Origin: FEN-1279 sp964501535
Lineage (GTDB): Bacteria; Bacteroidota; Ignavibacteria; Tepidaquicellales; Tepidaquicellaceae
Length of the DNA stretch: 64,000 bases
Assembly: GCA_964501535.1 (NCBI GenBank)
Contig: CAZCSV010000006.1
Location: forward strand, 1-64,000
Direction: 5' to 3'
The notes below the pieces were generated by a model. It had not been told where the DNA came from and did no database searches. It saw only the letters and a list, made by a program, of their open reading frames with translations. The position numbers and the translations under genes are program-made. Positions 26,596 through 34,471 of this stretch are shown here, in pieces. Position 1 is the stretch's first letter. The number at the start of each line of letters is the position of its first letter.

Positions 26596-26850
26596 TCAAT
26601 AAGTACTGAAATTTGGCGAAAATATATTAGTCCAATTTATTCCTCCATTTGTTGTTTTAAATAAATACCCAACACATGCTGTTCCATTAACTGTTGCTGT
26701 AGCATAACCGGTATAGCAATTAACAAAACACAAATCTCTTATAACCATTCCAGTGTTATCTATAGTATAACTATCATATACGCTTTGTTGTGATAATAAA
26801 TAACTATTTATTGATAGAATAAATAGAAATATAAAAATTATTTTTTTCAT
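26596..26850 (-). pseudogene. 5' part of the interrupted T9SS gene (signal peptide and first repeat)
   Basis: These 84 codons carry the signal peptide (M-K-K-I-I-F-I-F ... S-Y-L-L-S-Q), one propeller strand (C-Y-T-G-Y-A-T) and an Asp-box (F-K-T-T-N-G-G-I-N-W), then end at TGA after S-T-Y. Reading on in the same frame gives K-G-G-R-L-A-V-G-F-S-N-S-V-N-G-F and runs straight into the 1041-aa frame, with no frameshift. A TGG-to-TGA change (Trp to stop) is the simplest explanation; a sequencing error or recent decay is possible. Confidence 0.75.
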
Positions 26851-26879
26851 TTTAGAAATAATTTAAATTTATAAAATTT

Positions 26880-27920
26880 TTATTTCTTAAGCTTTGCTGT
26901 TAATAAATAATTTTCAAATGATGCGTCGCTTGTTGTAATATAATATTTGTCAAAATTATAATTTATATTTCTGTAACTTACATTATAAGGCAATTTATTA
27001 TATGGTGTTTTGAAAAGTGTATTGCCATTGAAGAAAAATAAACCACCTTGCACATGATTAAAATAACCTGAAAACATGATATTCTGAGGAGTGTTACCTC
27101 CTGCACAGAATATATAATCTATAATGCTTCCGAAATTTGCATATTTTTCCCAATTATTTCCTGTAAAATAATATATTCCGGTTTTACCTCGCCTTAATAT
27201 TTTCCCATCGCTAAACCCTATAAAATCCCCCATTTCAGTATTAGTATTTATTGAATCTTTACATATCTGAATCCAAGAATTATTTTCAAATTTAAATACA
27301 GTTACATAATAAGATTCATTAGTTATAAATTTGATATATTGTGAATATAAGTTATTAAAAGAATATTTAAATACTATACCGGCCTCATATCCAGTTTCAA
27401 GTTTGTAGATCTCAAAAGACTGATTCGAGTAATGGAAAATAATATTTTTTGTTGTTGACATCCAAATATCATTTTCTGAATTACACACTATATTTTGAAT
27501 ACAAGTAGAAATACTGTCCGGTACAGGAATATCAACAATACCTCCTGGTTTCCATTTTTTAAGTTTCGGTTTTGAAGTTACACCATTTATACCACCAAAG
27601 TATACATTATTAATGTCCGTTCCATTTGCACAATAACAGACAAACTCATTATAGTTATGGTTGATATACGTTATTACTCCATTTTTTATATATACAGAAT
27701 TGGGAATACCGGGAATAATTATATTATTAGTATCGGCAATAAAACAATCTCCAGTGGGATTCATATATAATGTATCAAATTTCCAGTTAAAAACATTACT
27801 ATCCGCTATAGCTGGAACGTTAGAGATATTAACGGGATTTTCCTTGTTACAGGATGATGTAACTATAATAATTATAAAAATATAAATAAAGTAAGCAAGA
27901 TTTATTTTAGCAGGTTTCAC
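26880..27920 (-). CDS. Lipoprotein of unknown function
   Basis: A 346-aa lipoprotein with a hydrophobic signal and lipobox T-S-S-C (Cys24). The mature part is beta-rich and contains repeated short strands typical of a propeller (for example Y-I-K-N-G-V-I-T-Y-I-N, N-D-I-W-M-S-T-T-K-N-I and W-E-K-Y-A-N-F-G-S). I see no catalytic motif. It lies 29 bases upstream of, and in the same direction as, the interrupted T9SS gene, so the two may be one transcript. Base composition is very AT-rich, like its neighbour, suggesting fast-evolving accessory genes. Confidence 0.65.
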   Translation of the reverse strand: MKPAKINLAYFIYIFIIIIVTSSCNKENPVNISNVPAIADSNVFNWKFDTLYMNPTGDCFIADTNNIIIPGIPNSVYIKNGVITYINHNYNEFVCYCANGTDINNVYFGGINGVTSKPKLKKWKPGGIVDIPVPDSISTCIQNIVCNSENDIWMSTTKNIIFHYSNQSFEIYKLETGYEAGIVFKYSFNNLYSQYIKFITNESYYVTVFKFENNSWIQICKDSINTNTEMGDFIGFSDGKILRRGKTGIYYFTGNNWEKYANFGSIIDYIFCAGGNTPQNIMFSGYFNHVQGGLFFFNGNTLFKTPYNKLPYNVSYRNINYNFDKYYITTSDASFENYLLTAKLKK

Positions 27921-28159
27921 ATTACAATATTTAAATTTGTAAAAAATTTATTTATATGAATTTAAATTTCTATTCACATGAAATTTATCTTTTTTATTTT
28001 ATGGCATTCTCTGACGCCCCTCCGTAAAGACGGATTCTTGTATAAATTATCAATAAAGAATATATTTTCCTAATCCCTTTTTTTTGCTGAAAGCGGCGGT
28101 GTGTCTTCCATTTCCTTGTTCTCCTTTTATATCTTTAATAAATTTGCTATTTTAAAAGC

Positions 28160-28247
28160 AAAGGGCGGAATTTCTATTCTATTTATAGTAAATAGAAAAC
28201 TCCTTATTAAATCCTTGCAGGGAATTATAATGAGAGCCGCCCTTTTT
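28160..28247. other. Possible structured RNA element or relic
   Basis: The closing stem AAAGGGCGG/CCGCCCTTT encloses about 68 nt with an inner stem TTTCTATT/AATAGAAA, and a T5 run follows on the right. The form suits a structured transcript end or a decayed mobile sequence. No known riboswitch or ncRNA family is recognised. Confidence 0.35.
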
Positions 28248-28510
28248 AATTAAAAATTTTGTATTTAGTATTCTTAATTAAAAAACTTTATTTTTTTCAC
28301 ACTAAATAAATATAAAATTATTAAATGTAGTTCATTAAAGCCGGCTAAGAATAAACAACTTTTTCGTTTCGAAAGGGAATCATTAATCTAATAGCACCAT
28401 TAGCTTGATGTATGTCAATAAATAGTAAATGAAATAACGTATGACAATAAAAGAATAATTTCCATTAATATATTATTTATGGATAATCTTGTCAATGCCA
28501 TAATGCGAAT

Positions 28511-28522
28511 CCCCCCCCCCCC
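28511..28522. repeat. C12 homopolymer tract
   Basis: Twelve consecutive C are followed by an ATATATATAT stretch, about 155 bases before the cysteine desulfurase start. Long G/C tracts in AT-rich DNA are prone to slippage, in the cell or in sequencing. Confidence 0.9.
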
Positions 28523-28678
28523 ATATATATATTTATACAGTATATTAAAGAAATTTTGTGTTGGAAGTTCCAAACAGCGAAGACTCCCCGACACGAGGGA
28601 ATGGTCAATATAAATAAATCTATTTGAATAAACATATTTTATATAAAATAAAACTCTTATATTATCCAAAATTTTTAT

Positions 28679-29824
28679 ATGGAAAATATATATTTGGACA
28701 ATGCGGCTTCATCGCCGACGGATGAGCGGGTTTTGGAGGCGATGATGCCATATTTTACGAAAGCGGGGAATGCCTCTTCGATTCATTCTTACGGAAAACC
28801 TCTGAAGGTTGTACTTGAAAATTCGAGGGATAATATTGCGGATTTTCTCGGTGTAAAACCGAAGGAAATATTTTTTACAAGCGGAGGGACGGAGAGCAAT
28901 AACACGGCACTGAAAGGTGTATGCCTGAAAAACATAAACGGAAACAGAAAGCATATAATATCATCGACAATCGAACATCCTGCAGTAACAGATACTTTAA
29001 AATATATTGAAGAGAAATTCGGTTTTGAAGTTACTCTCATAAAGCCTGAATCGGACGGAAGTATATTGCCGGAAAAAGTATTAAACGAGATTAGAAAAGA
29101 TACAATACTGATTTCATTAATGCACTCCAACAACGAGACAGGAATAATAAACGATATAGAAGCGATTACAAAATCGAAAGGAGAAATATATTTTCATTCG
29201 GATACGGTGCAGAGCATAGGGAAAGTCAAACTGAATTTCAAGGAGCTTGGTGCTGATTTTGCATCAATATCAGGGCATAAATTTTACGGACCGAAAGGAA
29301 TTGGTGTCCTTTATATAGATGATAAAGTCAGGATTGATAAATATATGCACGGCGGGGGTCAGGAGAGGGATATCAGGGGAGGAACGGAGAACATTCCAGC
29401 AATAGCGGGACTGAGCAAGGCATTCGATTTATTAAGGGAATATATCGAGAGCGACATTATACATTACAAGACGCTGAGGAATTATCTCATAAAAAAATTG
29501 AAAGATGCATTTAAGGAAAATATTATTTTCAATTCGAAAGAAGAGAACAGTTTATATAATATAGTAAATTTTTCGTTCGATACAGATAAGCTGCTGCTTG
29601 CGGAGGATATGCTCCTGATACAGCTCGATTTGAAGGGAATAGCGGTATCGGGCGGTTCGGCGTGCAGTTCTGGTGCATTGAAGCCTTCGCGTGTCTTGCT
29701 CGAAATGGGGAGAAACGAAAAAACGGCTATGGCAACGCTTAGGGTTTCATTTGGAAGGAAAAATAAAATCTCAGAAATCGATTACCTGGTAGATGTATTA
29801 AAATTACTGGTAAAGGGAAAGTAA
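28679..29824 (+). CDS. Cysteine desulfurase (NifS/IscS type)
   Basis: A 381-aa PLP enzyme. It begins Y-L-D-N-A-A-S-S-P as in NifS/IscS. The PLP lysine is K201 in S-I-S-G-H-K-F-Y-G-P-K-G. The active-site cysteine is C329 in G-S-A-C-S-S-G, which marks group I (NifS/IscS) rather than SufS. It converts cysteine to alanine and passes a persulfide to Fe-S scaffold or tRNA thiolation partners. No iscU, iscR or nifU is next to it, so which pathway it serves is not clear; a MnmA or Fe-S partner elsewhere is likely. It converges with pssA at 6 bases. Confidence 0.9.
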   Translation: MENIYLDNAASSPTDERVLEAMMPYFTKAGNASSIHSYGKPLKVVLENSRDNIADFLGVKPKEIFFTSGGTESNNTALKGVCLKNINGNRKHIISSTIEHPAVTDTLKYIEEKFGFEVTLIKPESDGSILPEKVLNEIRKDTILISLMHSNNETGIINDIEAITKSKGEIYFHSDTVQSIGKVKLNFKELGADFASISGHKFYGPKGIGVLYIDDKVRIDKYMHGGGQERDIRGGTENIPAIAGLSKAFDLLREYIESDIIHYKTLRNYLIKKLKDAFKENIIFNSKEENSLYNIVNFSFDTDKLLLAEDMLLIQLDLKGIAVSGGSACSSGALKPSRVLLEMGRNEKTAMATLRVSFGRKNKISEIDYLVDVLKLLVKGK

Positions 29825-29830
29825 AAAAAA

Positions 29831-30577
29831 TCAGCGCTTGTGTTTTTTTGCCAGTACTCTTGCGGCGAGTTTTTTCCGCCTTGTAAATTGTGAAATGATA
29901 CTCCACACTATTCCTCCTAATATGAAAAGCACGCATATAAAGAAAATTGCATAACCTTTTGTTGCTATTGAAACTATGATTGCAATTATTATAATGAAAA
30001 ACATAAAGGGATTTTTTCTTACCGAGCTTGCGGAAAGTTTTGGAAATACCGGATATTTAAACCTGCTTACCATTAATAAAGACAAACCGAACGTAATAAT
30101 ATTAATAAATATATTGCTCAGGTGAGGATTGAAAACTTCATTATGATAGAAATAGACATACGTAATAATTGTTATTGCGGTAGCGGGTGTCGGGAGTCCC
30201 GTGAATTTATCTTTATCATAACCCACCAAAGACACATTGAATTTCGCGAGTCTTATAGCGGAAAAAATTAAAATCATCGAAGAGACTATCATGCCATAGC
30301 TGTTGTAGTCCTTAAAGTGCACTGCATACAATAAAAACGAAGGAGCCGCACCGAAAGAAATGATATCCGACAGGGAATCCAGTTCAACCCCGAAGTCGCT
30401 CGAAGATTTTAAAATTCTGGCAACAAGCCCGTCAAGAACATCGAAGATGGCAGCATATACTATAAAAGCACAAGCCTGCTTGTAATAACCGTTAGCAGAA
30501 TTTACTATGGACATAAATCCGCAGAAGGCATTTAATATCGTAAACAAGCTCGGGACGAATTTTTTAGTTACTATCAT
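29831..30577 (-). CDS. pssA: CDP-diacylglycerol-serine O-phosphatidyltransferase
   Basis: A 248-aa integral membrane enzyme. The CDP-alcohol phosphotransferase signature D46-x2-D49-G50-x2-A53-R54 ... G63 ... D67 ... D71 is intact and begins close to the N-terminus, as in type II PssA. Around seven or eight hydrophobic segments follow, with a basic tail (R-R-K-K-L-A-A-R ... K-K-H-K-R). It makes phosphatidylserine from CDP-diacylglycerol and serine. The gene for the next enzyme, Psd, lies just upstream with 2 bases between, so the two form an operon for phosphatidylethanolamine synthesis. Confidence 0.9.
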   Translation of the reverse strand: MIVTKKFVPSLFTILNAFCGFMSIVNSANGYYKQACAFIVYAAIFDVLDGLVARILKSSSDFGVELDSLSDIISFGAAPSFLLYAVHFKDYNSYGMIVSSMILIFSAIRLAKFNVSLVGYDKDKFTGLPTPATAITIITYVYFYHNEVFNPHLSNIFINIITFGLSLLMVSRFKYPVFPKLSASSVRKNPFMFFIIIIAIIVSIATKGYAIFFICVLFILGGIVWSIISQFTRRKKLAARVLAKKHKR

Positions 30578-30579
30578 TT

Positions 30580-31251
30580 TTATAACTCTGCAATTATAGT
30601 TTTGCCGGCAGTGACTTTATCGCCTTTTTTTATCAGCAATTTTGAATTTGAATTAAAAAATAAATCTACTCTCGAGCCGAATTTAATCATTCCGAATCTG
30701 TTTCCGGCAAATACTTCGTTTCCTTTTTTTAAATTGCACACTATTCTTCTTGCAACGAAGCCTGCTATCTGTTTGAAAATAATTTTCTTACCGTTTGCAT
30801 TTGTGATTCCGATTACGGTTCTTTCGTTTTTTTCGGATGATTTGTGATTGAATGCTACAAGGTATTTTCCTTTAATATAATTGTAATAGCTGATTATTCC
30901 CGAAACGGGGATTCTGTTGACGTGCACGTTTAGCGGGGACATAAAGATGCAGACTTTGCTGAGCATTTCGTCTTTATCGAAAAGTATATCTTCCGTGTTC
31001 TTCACGGTTTCTATTAAAACGATTTTCCCGTCAGCAGGGGATAAAACAGTGTCAGCAGTAATATTTAACGGAATCTCTCTTTCGGGGTCTCTGAAGAAAT
31101 ACAATGTGAAAAGAAATATTACCAGCGATAAAACGAACAGTGAAATTTTTATGATTTCTATGTTTACAAGGTAAGCTATTGCGTCTATAATTAACGTAAT
31201 GAAAAGCATTTTAATTACAACGTCACTGCCGTACTTGGTAATCTTACTCAA
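30580..31251 (-). CDS. psd: Phosphatidylserine decarboxylase (short form)
   Basis: A 223-aa membrane-associated enzyme of the short (archaetidylserine/PSD-B type) class. Two N-terminal hydrophobic segments at about 13-30 and 34-52 are followed by F-R-D-P-E-R, S-P-A-D-G-K-I, and F-M-S-P-L-N-V-H-V-N-R. The self-cleavage site is at Gly192-Ser193 in K-F-G-S-R-V-D, where Ser becomes the pyruvoyl cofactor. It decarboxylates phosphatidylserine to phosphatidylethanolamine. It is the first gene of the psd-pssA pair. Confidence 0.9.
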   Translation of the reverse strand: MSKITKYGSDVVIKMLFITLIIDAIAYLVNIEIIKISLFVLSLVIFLFTLYFFRDPEREIPLNITADTVLSPADGKIVLIETVKNTEDILFDKDEMLSKVCIFMSPLNVHVNRIPVSGIISYYNYIKGKYLVAFNHKSSEKNERTVIGITNANGKKIIFKQIAGFVARRIVCNLKKGNEVFAGNRFGMIKFGSRVDLFFNSNSKLLIKKGDKVTAGKTIIAEL

Positions 31252-31427
31252 TAATTTAACTCATTTAAAATTTATAAACATACAGAAAATATTATAAACA
31301 AAATAAATTCTGATTATCCCGTTTCCCTCTCGCATTTTCTCAATAAACAAATTAAGAATTTTAAAATTAATATTCTATTCTATGTGATTTTTTTATTTTG
31401 TGAATGATTTTGACCAAAATCATAAAT

Positions 31428-31462
31428 AAAAAAAACGTTCCCAAACCAGTGATTTGGGAACG
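31428..31462 (-). terminator. Terminator of rpsA
   Basis: A perfect 10-bp stem CGTTCCCAAA/TTTGGGAACG with a 7-nt loop is preceded on the forward strand by eight A, a U run for reverse transcripts. It begins 25 bases past the rpsA stop. Confidence 0.85.
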
Positions 31463-31486
31463 ATATATTAGACAACTTACATCTTC

Positions 31487-33412
31487 TTATGCGTTTGTAT
31501 CTTCCTTTTTGTCTTCTTCAGGTTTTGTTTCAGAGACAGGCGGAGGCTGTATAGGGGCTACCGGCGGTATAACAGGAGCCGCAGGGGGAATTTCTTCGCC
31601 AATAATATCTTCTATTCTGAAATCAATCTGCTCCGCTTCGAAACTTCTGGTTTTTTCGACAACATCTTTAACGGTAAATTTTCTCGGAAGCTTGAACTTT
31701 GCGATATATGCATCAATATCCGATTGTTCTTTGTCTTTCAGATATTCTATTACGGACAGGACAATCTTTTTATTTGCTTTGTCGAATTCAATTATTTCCG
31801 CTTTCAGCATTTCACCTTGTTTGAAGAGCTCACCGAAATTTCTGATAGGGGCGACAGCCAGTTGTGATGCGGGTATGAATGAATCCACCACATCGGGCAA
31901 TTCAACTATGATACCCTTTTCAATCGGTTTAACTATTTTACAATCTGTCTCAATCCCGATTTTATACTTCTCTTCCAGCTTGTCCCACGGATTATCGAAG
32001 AGTTGTTTATGTCCCAGGGAAATTCTCTGGTTTGCCACATCAATACCTAAAATAACGACGTCAACCTCTTCTCCGATTTTAACGAAATCGTTTACGTCGA
32101 GTATTTTTTTAGTCCACGATAAATCGGAAATGTGAACGAGTCCATCGACACCTTCCTCGAGCTCGACAAAAATTCCGAAATTAGTAATATTGCATACTTT
32201 ACCTTTTTGTTTTGTACCGACGGGGAATTTATCGAGCAAACTCTGCCAAGGATTGGGTGTCAGCTGTTTCATCCCGAGCGAAAGTTTTCTGTTATCGAAA
32301 TCAATATTTAAAATCTGAGCTTCCACGAGTTGTCCCATTGTAACCATCTGGCTCGGATTGGTAATATGCTGTGTCCACGACATTTCGCTTATGTGTATAA
32401 GTCCTTCTATGCCTTTTTCGATTTCAATAAACGCACCATATTCCGTGAGGGATACCACTTTACCCGCGACTTTATCGCTGATTTTATATTTGCTTTGAAT
32501 GTTATCCCATGGATGAGGCTGAAGCTGTTTTAAACCGAGATATACTCTTTGCTTTTCTTCGTCGAATTCTATTACGTATACATCAATGACATCATCGAGT
32601 TTAACTATGTCGCTGGGATGATTTATTCTGCCCCATGAGAGGTCTGTAATATGAATCAATCCATCCAGTCCGCCCAGGTCCACGAAAACACCAAAGTCAG
32701 TAATTGCTTTTACGGTTGCTTTTAATACCATTCCTTTCTTGATTGTCTTAAGAAGTTCTTCTCTCTGACCTGCCATAGATTCTTCGATAAGGACCTTATG
32801 GGATACGATTATGTTTTCAATCTGGTTATTGATTTTTATTACTTTGAAATCAAGCATTTTGCCTACGTATTCATCATAATCCCTGATGGGCTTTGTGTCT
32901 ATCTGTGAACCTGGGAGGAATGCCGTTAACCCGCTTAAATCGACCACAAATCCTCCTTTAATTCTTCTGAGGCATTTGCCTTTTACAATAGTTCCGTATT
33001 TTTGGGCATCTACTATTCTGTCCCACATTTTAATCGAATCGGCTTTCTTTTTGGAAAGAACAAGCTGACCTTCTTTATCTTCTATTTTTTCCAGGAATAC
33101 TTCAATTTCGTTTCCGACTACGAGTTCTTCTGGATTTGCGAATTCATTGATAGAGACTCTGCCATCCGATTTTGAACCGATGTCTATCAATACGTCTTCA
33201 CCGTGAATCGCAACAATTTTTCCTTTAACAACTTCATTTTCTTTTATTACGCTGAAAGTTTTTTCATAAAGTTTCAGCATTGTCTGAAATTCATCATCGT
33301 CATAATCCGCGCTTATGTATTTGCTTACATTAATTTTTTCATCATCAGCATTTTTTACAGTTCGTTTTACTTCTTCATTCGCTACATCGTTTGTTTTTTC
33401 TAATTCTTCCAT
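31487..33412 (-). CDS. rpsA: 30S ribosomal protein S1
   Basis: A 641-aa protein with six S1 (OB-fold) RNA-binding repeats between about residues 50 and 560. The central ones carry the repeated G-x-V-x-x-I-T-x-F-G-x-F-V-x-L-x-x-G-x-x-G-L-x-H pattern (for example T-D-F-G-V-F-V-D-L-G-G, T-E-Y-G-A-F-I-E-I-E, T-N-F-G-I-F-V-E-L-E-E). The first two repeats bind the ribosome (S2) in characterised S1 proteins. The C-terminal 40 residues are Pro- and Glu-rich. S1 helps load mRNA with weak ribosome sites, relevant here because many genes lack one. It follows cmk, as in many bacteria. Confidence 0.93.
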   Translation of the reverse strand: MEELEKTNDVANEEVKRTVKNADDEKINVSKYISADYDDDEFQTMLKLYEKTFSVIKENEVVKGKIVAIHGEDVLIDIGSKSDGRVSINEFANPEELVVGNEIEVFLEKIEDKEGQLVLSKKKADSIKMWDRIVDAQKYGTIVKGKCLRRIKGGFVVDLSGLTAFLPGSQIDTKPIRDYDEYVGKMLDFKVIKINNQIENIIVSHKVLIEESMAGQREELLKTIKKGMVLKATVKAITDFGVFVDLGGLDGLIHITDLSWGRINHPSDIVKLDDVIDVYVIEFDEEKQRVYLGLKQLQPHPWDNIQSKYKISDKVAGKVVSLTEYGAFIEIEKGIEGLIHISEMSWTQHITNPSQMVTMGQLVEAQILNIDFDNRKLSLGMKQLTPNPWQSLLDKFPVGTKQKGKVCNITNFGIFVELEEGVDGLVHISDLSWTKKILDVNDFVKIGEEVDVVILGIDVANQRISLGHKQLFDNPWDKLEEKYKIGIETDCKIVKPIEKGIIVELPDVVDSFIPASQLAVAPIRNFGELFKQGEMLKAEIIEFDKANKKIVLSVIEYLKDKEQSDIDAYIAKFKLPRKFTVKDVVEKTRSFEAEQIDFRIEDIIGEEIPPAAPVIPPVAPIQPPPVSETKPEEDKKEDTNA

Positions 33413-33490
33413 TTTAAAAAAATGTTTCTCCGATAAATATTGACCCCTTTAATCCTTTATCGGTAAAATTAAAGGTTTAGTTTATAAATT

Positions 33491-33510
33491 CCCGTAGATA
33501 ATCATACGGG
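33491..33510 (-). promoter_or_regulatory. Hairpin in the cmk-rpsA intergenic region
   Basis: CCCGTA and TACGGG pair across 8 bases within the 120-base gap between cmk and rpsA. A second, weaker stem CCTTT/AAAGG lies closer to rpsA. It may be a terminator or attenuator of cmk, or a leader feature of rpsA, whose product regulates its own translation in E. coli. No function is shown by sequence alone. Confidence 0.35.
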
Positions 33511-33532
33511 TTTAGTTAAAATACTTGCATCA

Positions 33533-34201
33533 TTAAGTATTAAGAATATTCAGAGATAAAATCTTTCTGTACAGAAAATCCACCTGCTCTTCGATTATCA
33601 TATTAGTAGTATCGACTTCAATAACATTCTGAATTTTTTTAATTGCATTTAAATTCTGACTGTTATCAATTTCATCTCTTTTCTTAAGCTCGACCGATAT
33701 TTTGTCTTTCATAATTTTATGTCCCAGGTCGAGAAATTCCTGTTGTCTCCTTGCAACTCTTGCATCAAAATCGCATATTAGAAAGAATTTCGCATCCGCC
33801 TCCGGGAAGGCAGTCATTCCCATATCTTTACCGTCAATAACAAGTCCGTTTTCGAAATCTATATTTTTAATTTTTTCATTGACGATTTTCCTTAATTGCT
33901 TGATTTTACTTATACCGGCAACTTTATTTGTAATATCAAAACTTCTTAATGTATCAGTAACATTTTCGCCATTAAAAAATACAGATTCTTCTTTGAATTC
34001 CAGGTTCATTTTTTTAGCAATATCGGTGAGCTTGTGAATATCGTTTGGTCTTAATTTATTCTGCAATGCTTTGTGTGTTATTGCTCTGTAAAAAAATCCG
34101 CTGTCAATATATTTAAATTTAAGCTTGTTTGCCAGGAGCTTTGCTGTCGTACTTTTTCCCGTACCCGTAGGACCATCAATCGTAATTACAACTTTTTTCA
34201 T
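33533..34201 (-). CDS. cmk: Cytidylate kinase
   Basis: A 222-aa P-loop nucleoside monophosphate kinase of normal length. The start I-T-I-D-G-P-T-G-T-G-K-S-T-T-A contains the Walker A loop. Y-I-D-S-G-F-F-Y-R-A matches the CMP-binding region, and V-I-D-G-K-D-M-G-M-T-A-F-P-E-A-D-A-K-F-F-L and A-R-R-Q-Q-E complete the family signature. It phosphorylates CMP and dCMP. It lies directly upstream of rpsA on the same strand. Confidence 0.9.
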   Translation of the reverse strand: MKKVVITIDGPTGTGKSTTAKLLANKLKFKYIDSGFFYRAITHKALQNKLRPNDIHKLTDIAKKMNLEFKEESVFFNGENVTDTLRSFDITNKVAGISKIKQLRKIVNEKIKNIDFENGLVIDGKDMGMTAFPEADAKFFLICDFDARVARRQQEFLDLGHKIMKDKISVELKKRDEIDNSQNLNAIKKIQNVIEVDTTNMIIEEQVDFLYRKILSLNILNT

Positions 34202-34471
34202 TTAGTTATGTAAATATTATCTTATTGTGTATATATTTTTAAATATAAACATGTAATTTCTTAATTTCTAATTTTATTTTCAAGGTAAAATGTATAAATT
34301 ATTATAAGAAAAATATACATTTAGTAAAACGAAAAATGTTGATAAAACAATTATTTTAAGTGCTTTTTGATTAAAAGACTAAATTACGGTTTGGTATCCC
34401 TTCCAAAATTCATTGATTTCCTTTGATTTATACGTTAAATTCCATTTTTTTAAGAATATAAACCAATCATT

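Larger units (their letters stand above)
27921..28678. other. Gene-poor interval with C12 tract and long stem-loop
   Basis: These 758 bases hold no gene I can support. They contain a stem-loop closed by AAAGGGCGG/CCGCCCTTT at about 28160-28245, a short hairpin CCGT-AAAG-ACGG near 28022, and twelve consecutive C at 28511-28522 followed by an AT repeat. The only long reverse frame (28415-28669) reads through the C tract and has no coding character. The right part contains the promoter region of the cysteine desulfurase gene. Confidence 0.5.

Noticed and set aside
28415..28669. Reverse ORF of 84 codons before the cysteine desulfurase
   Set aside because: It reads through the C12 tract as poly-Gly, has no recognisable domain, signal or ribosome site, and sits in a region with other non-coding hallmarks.
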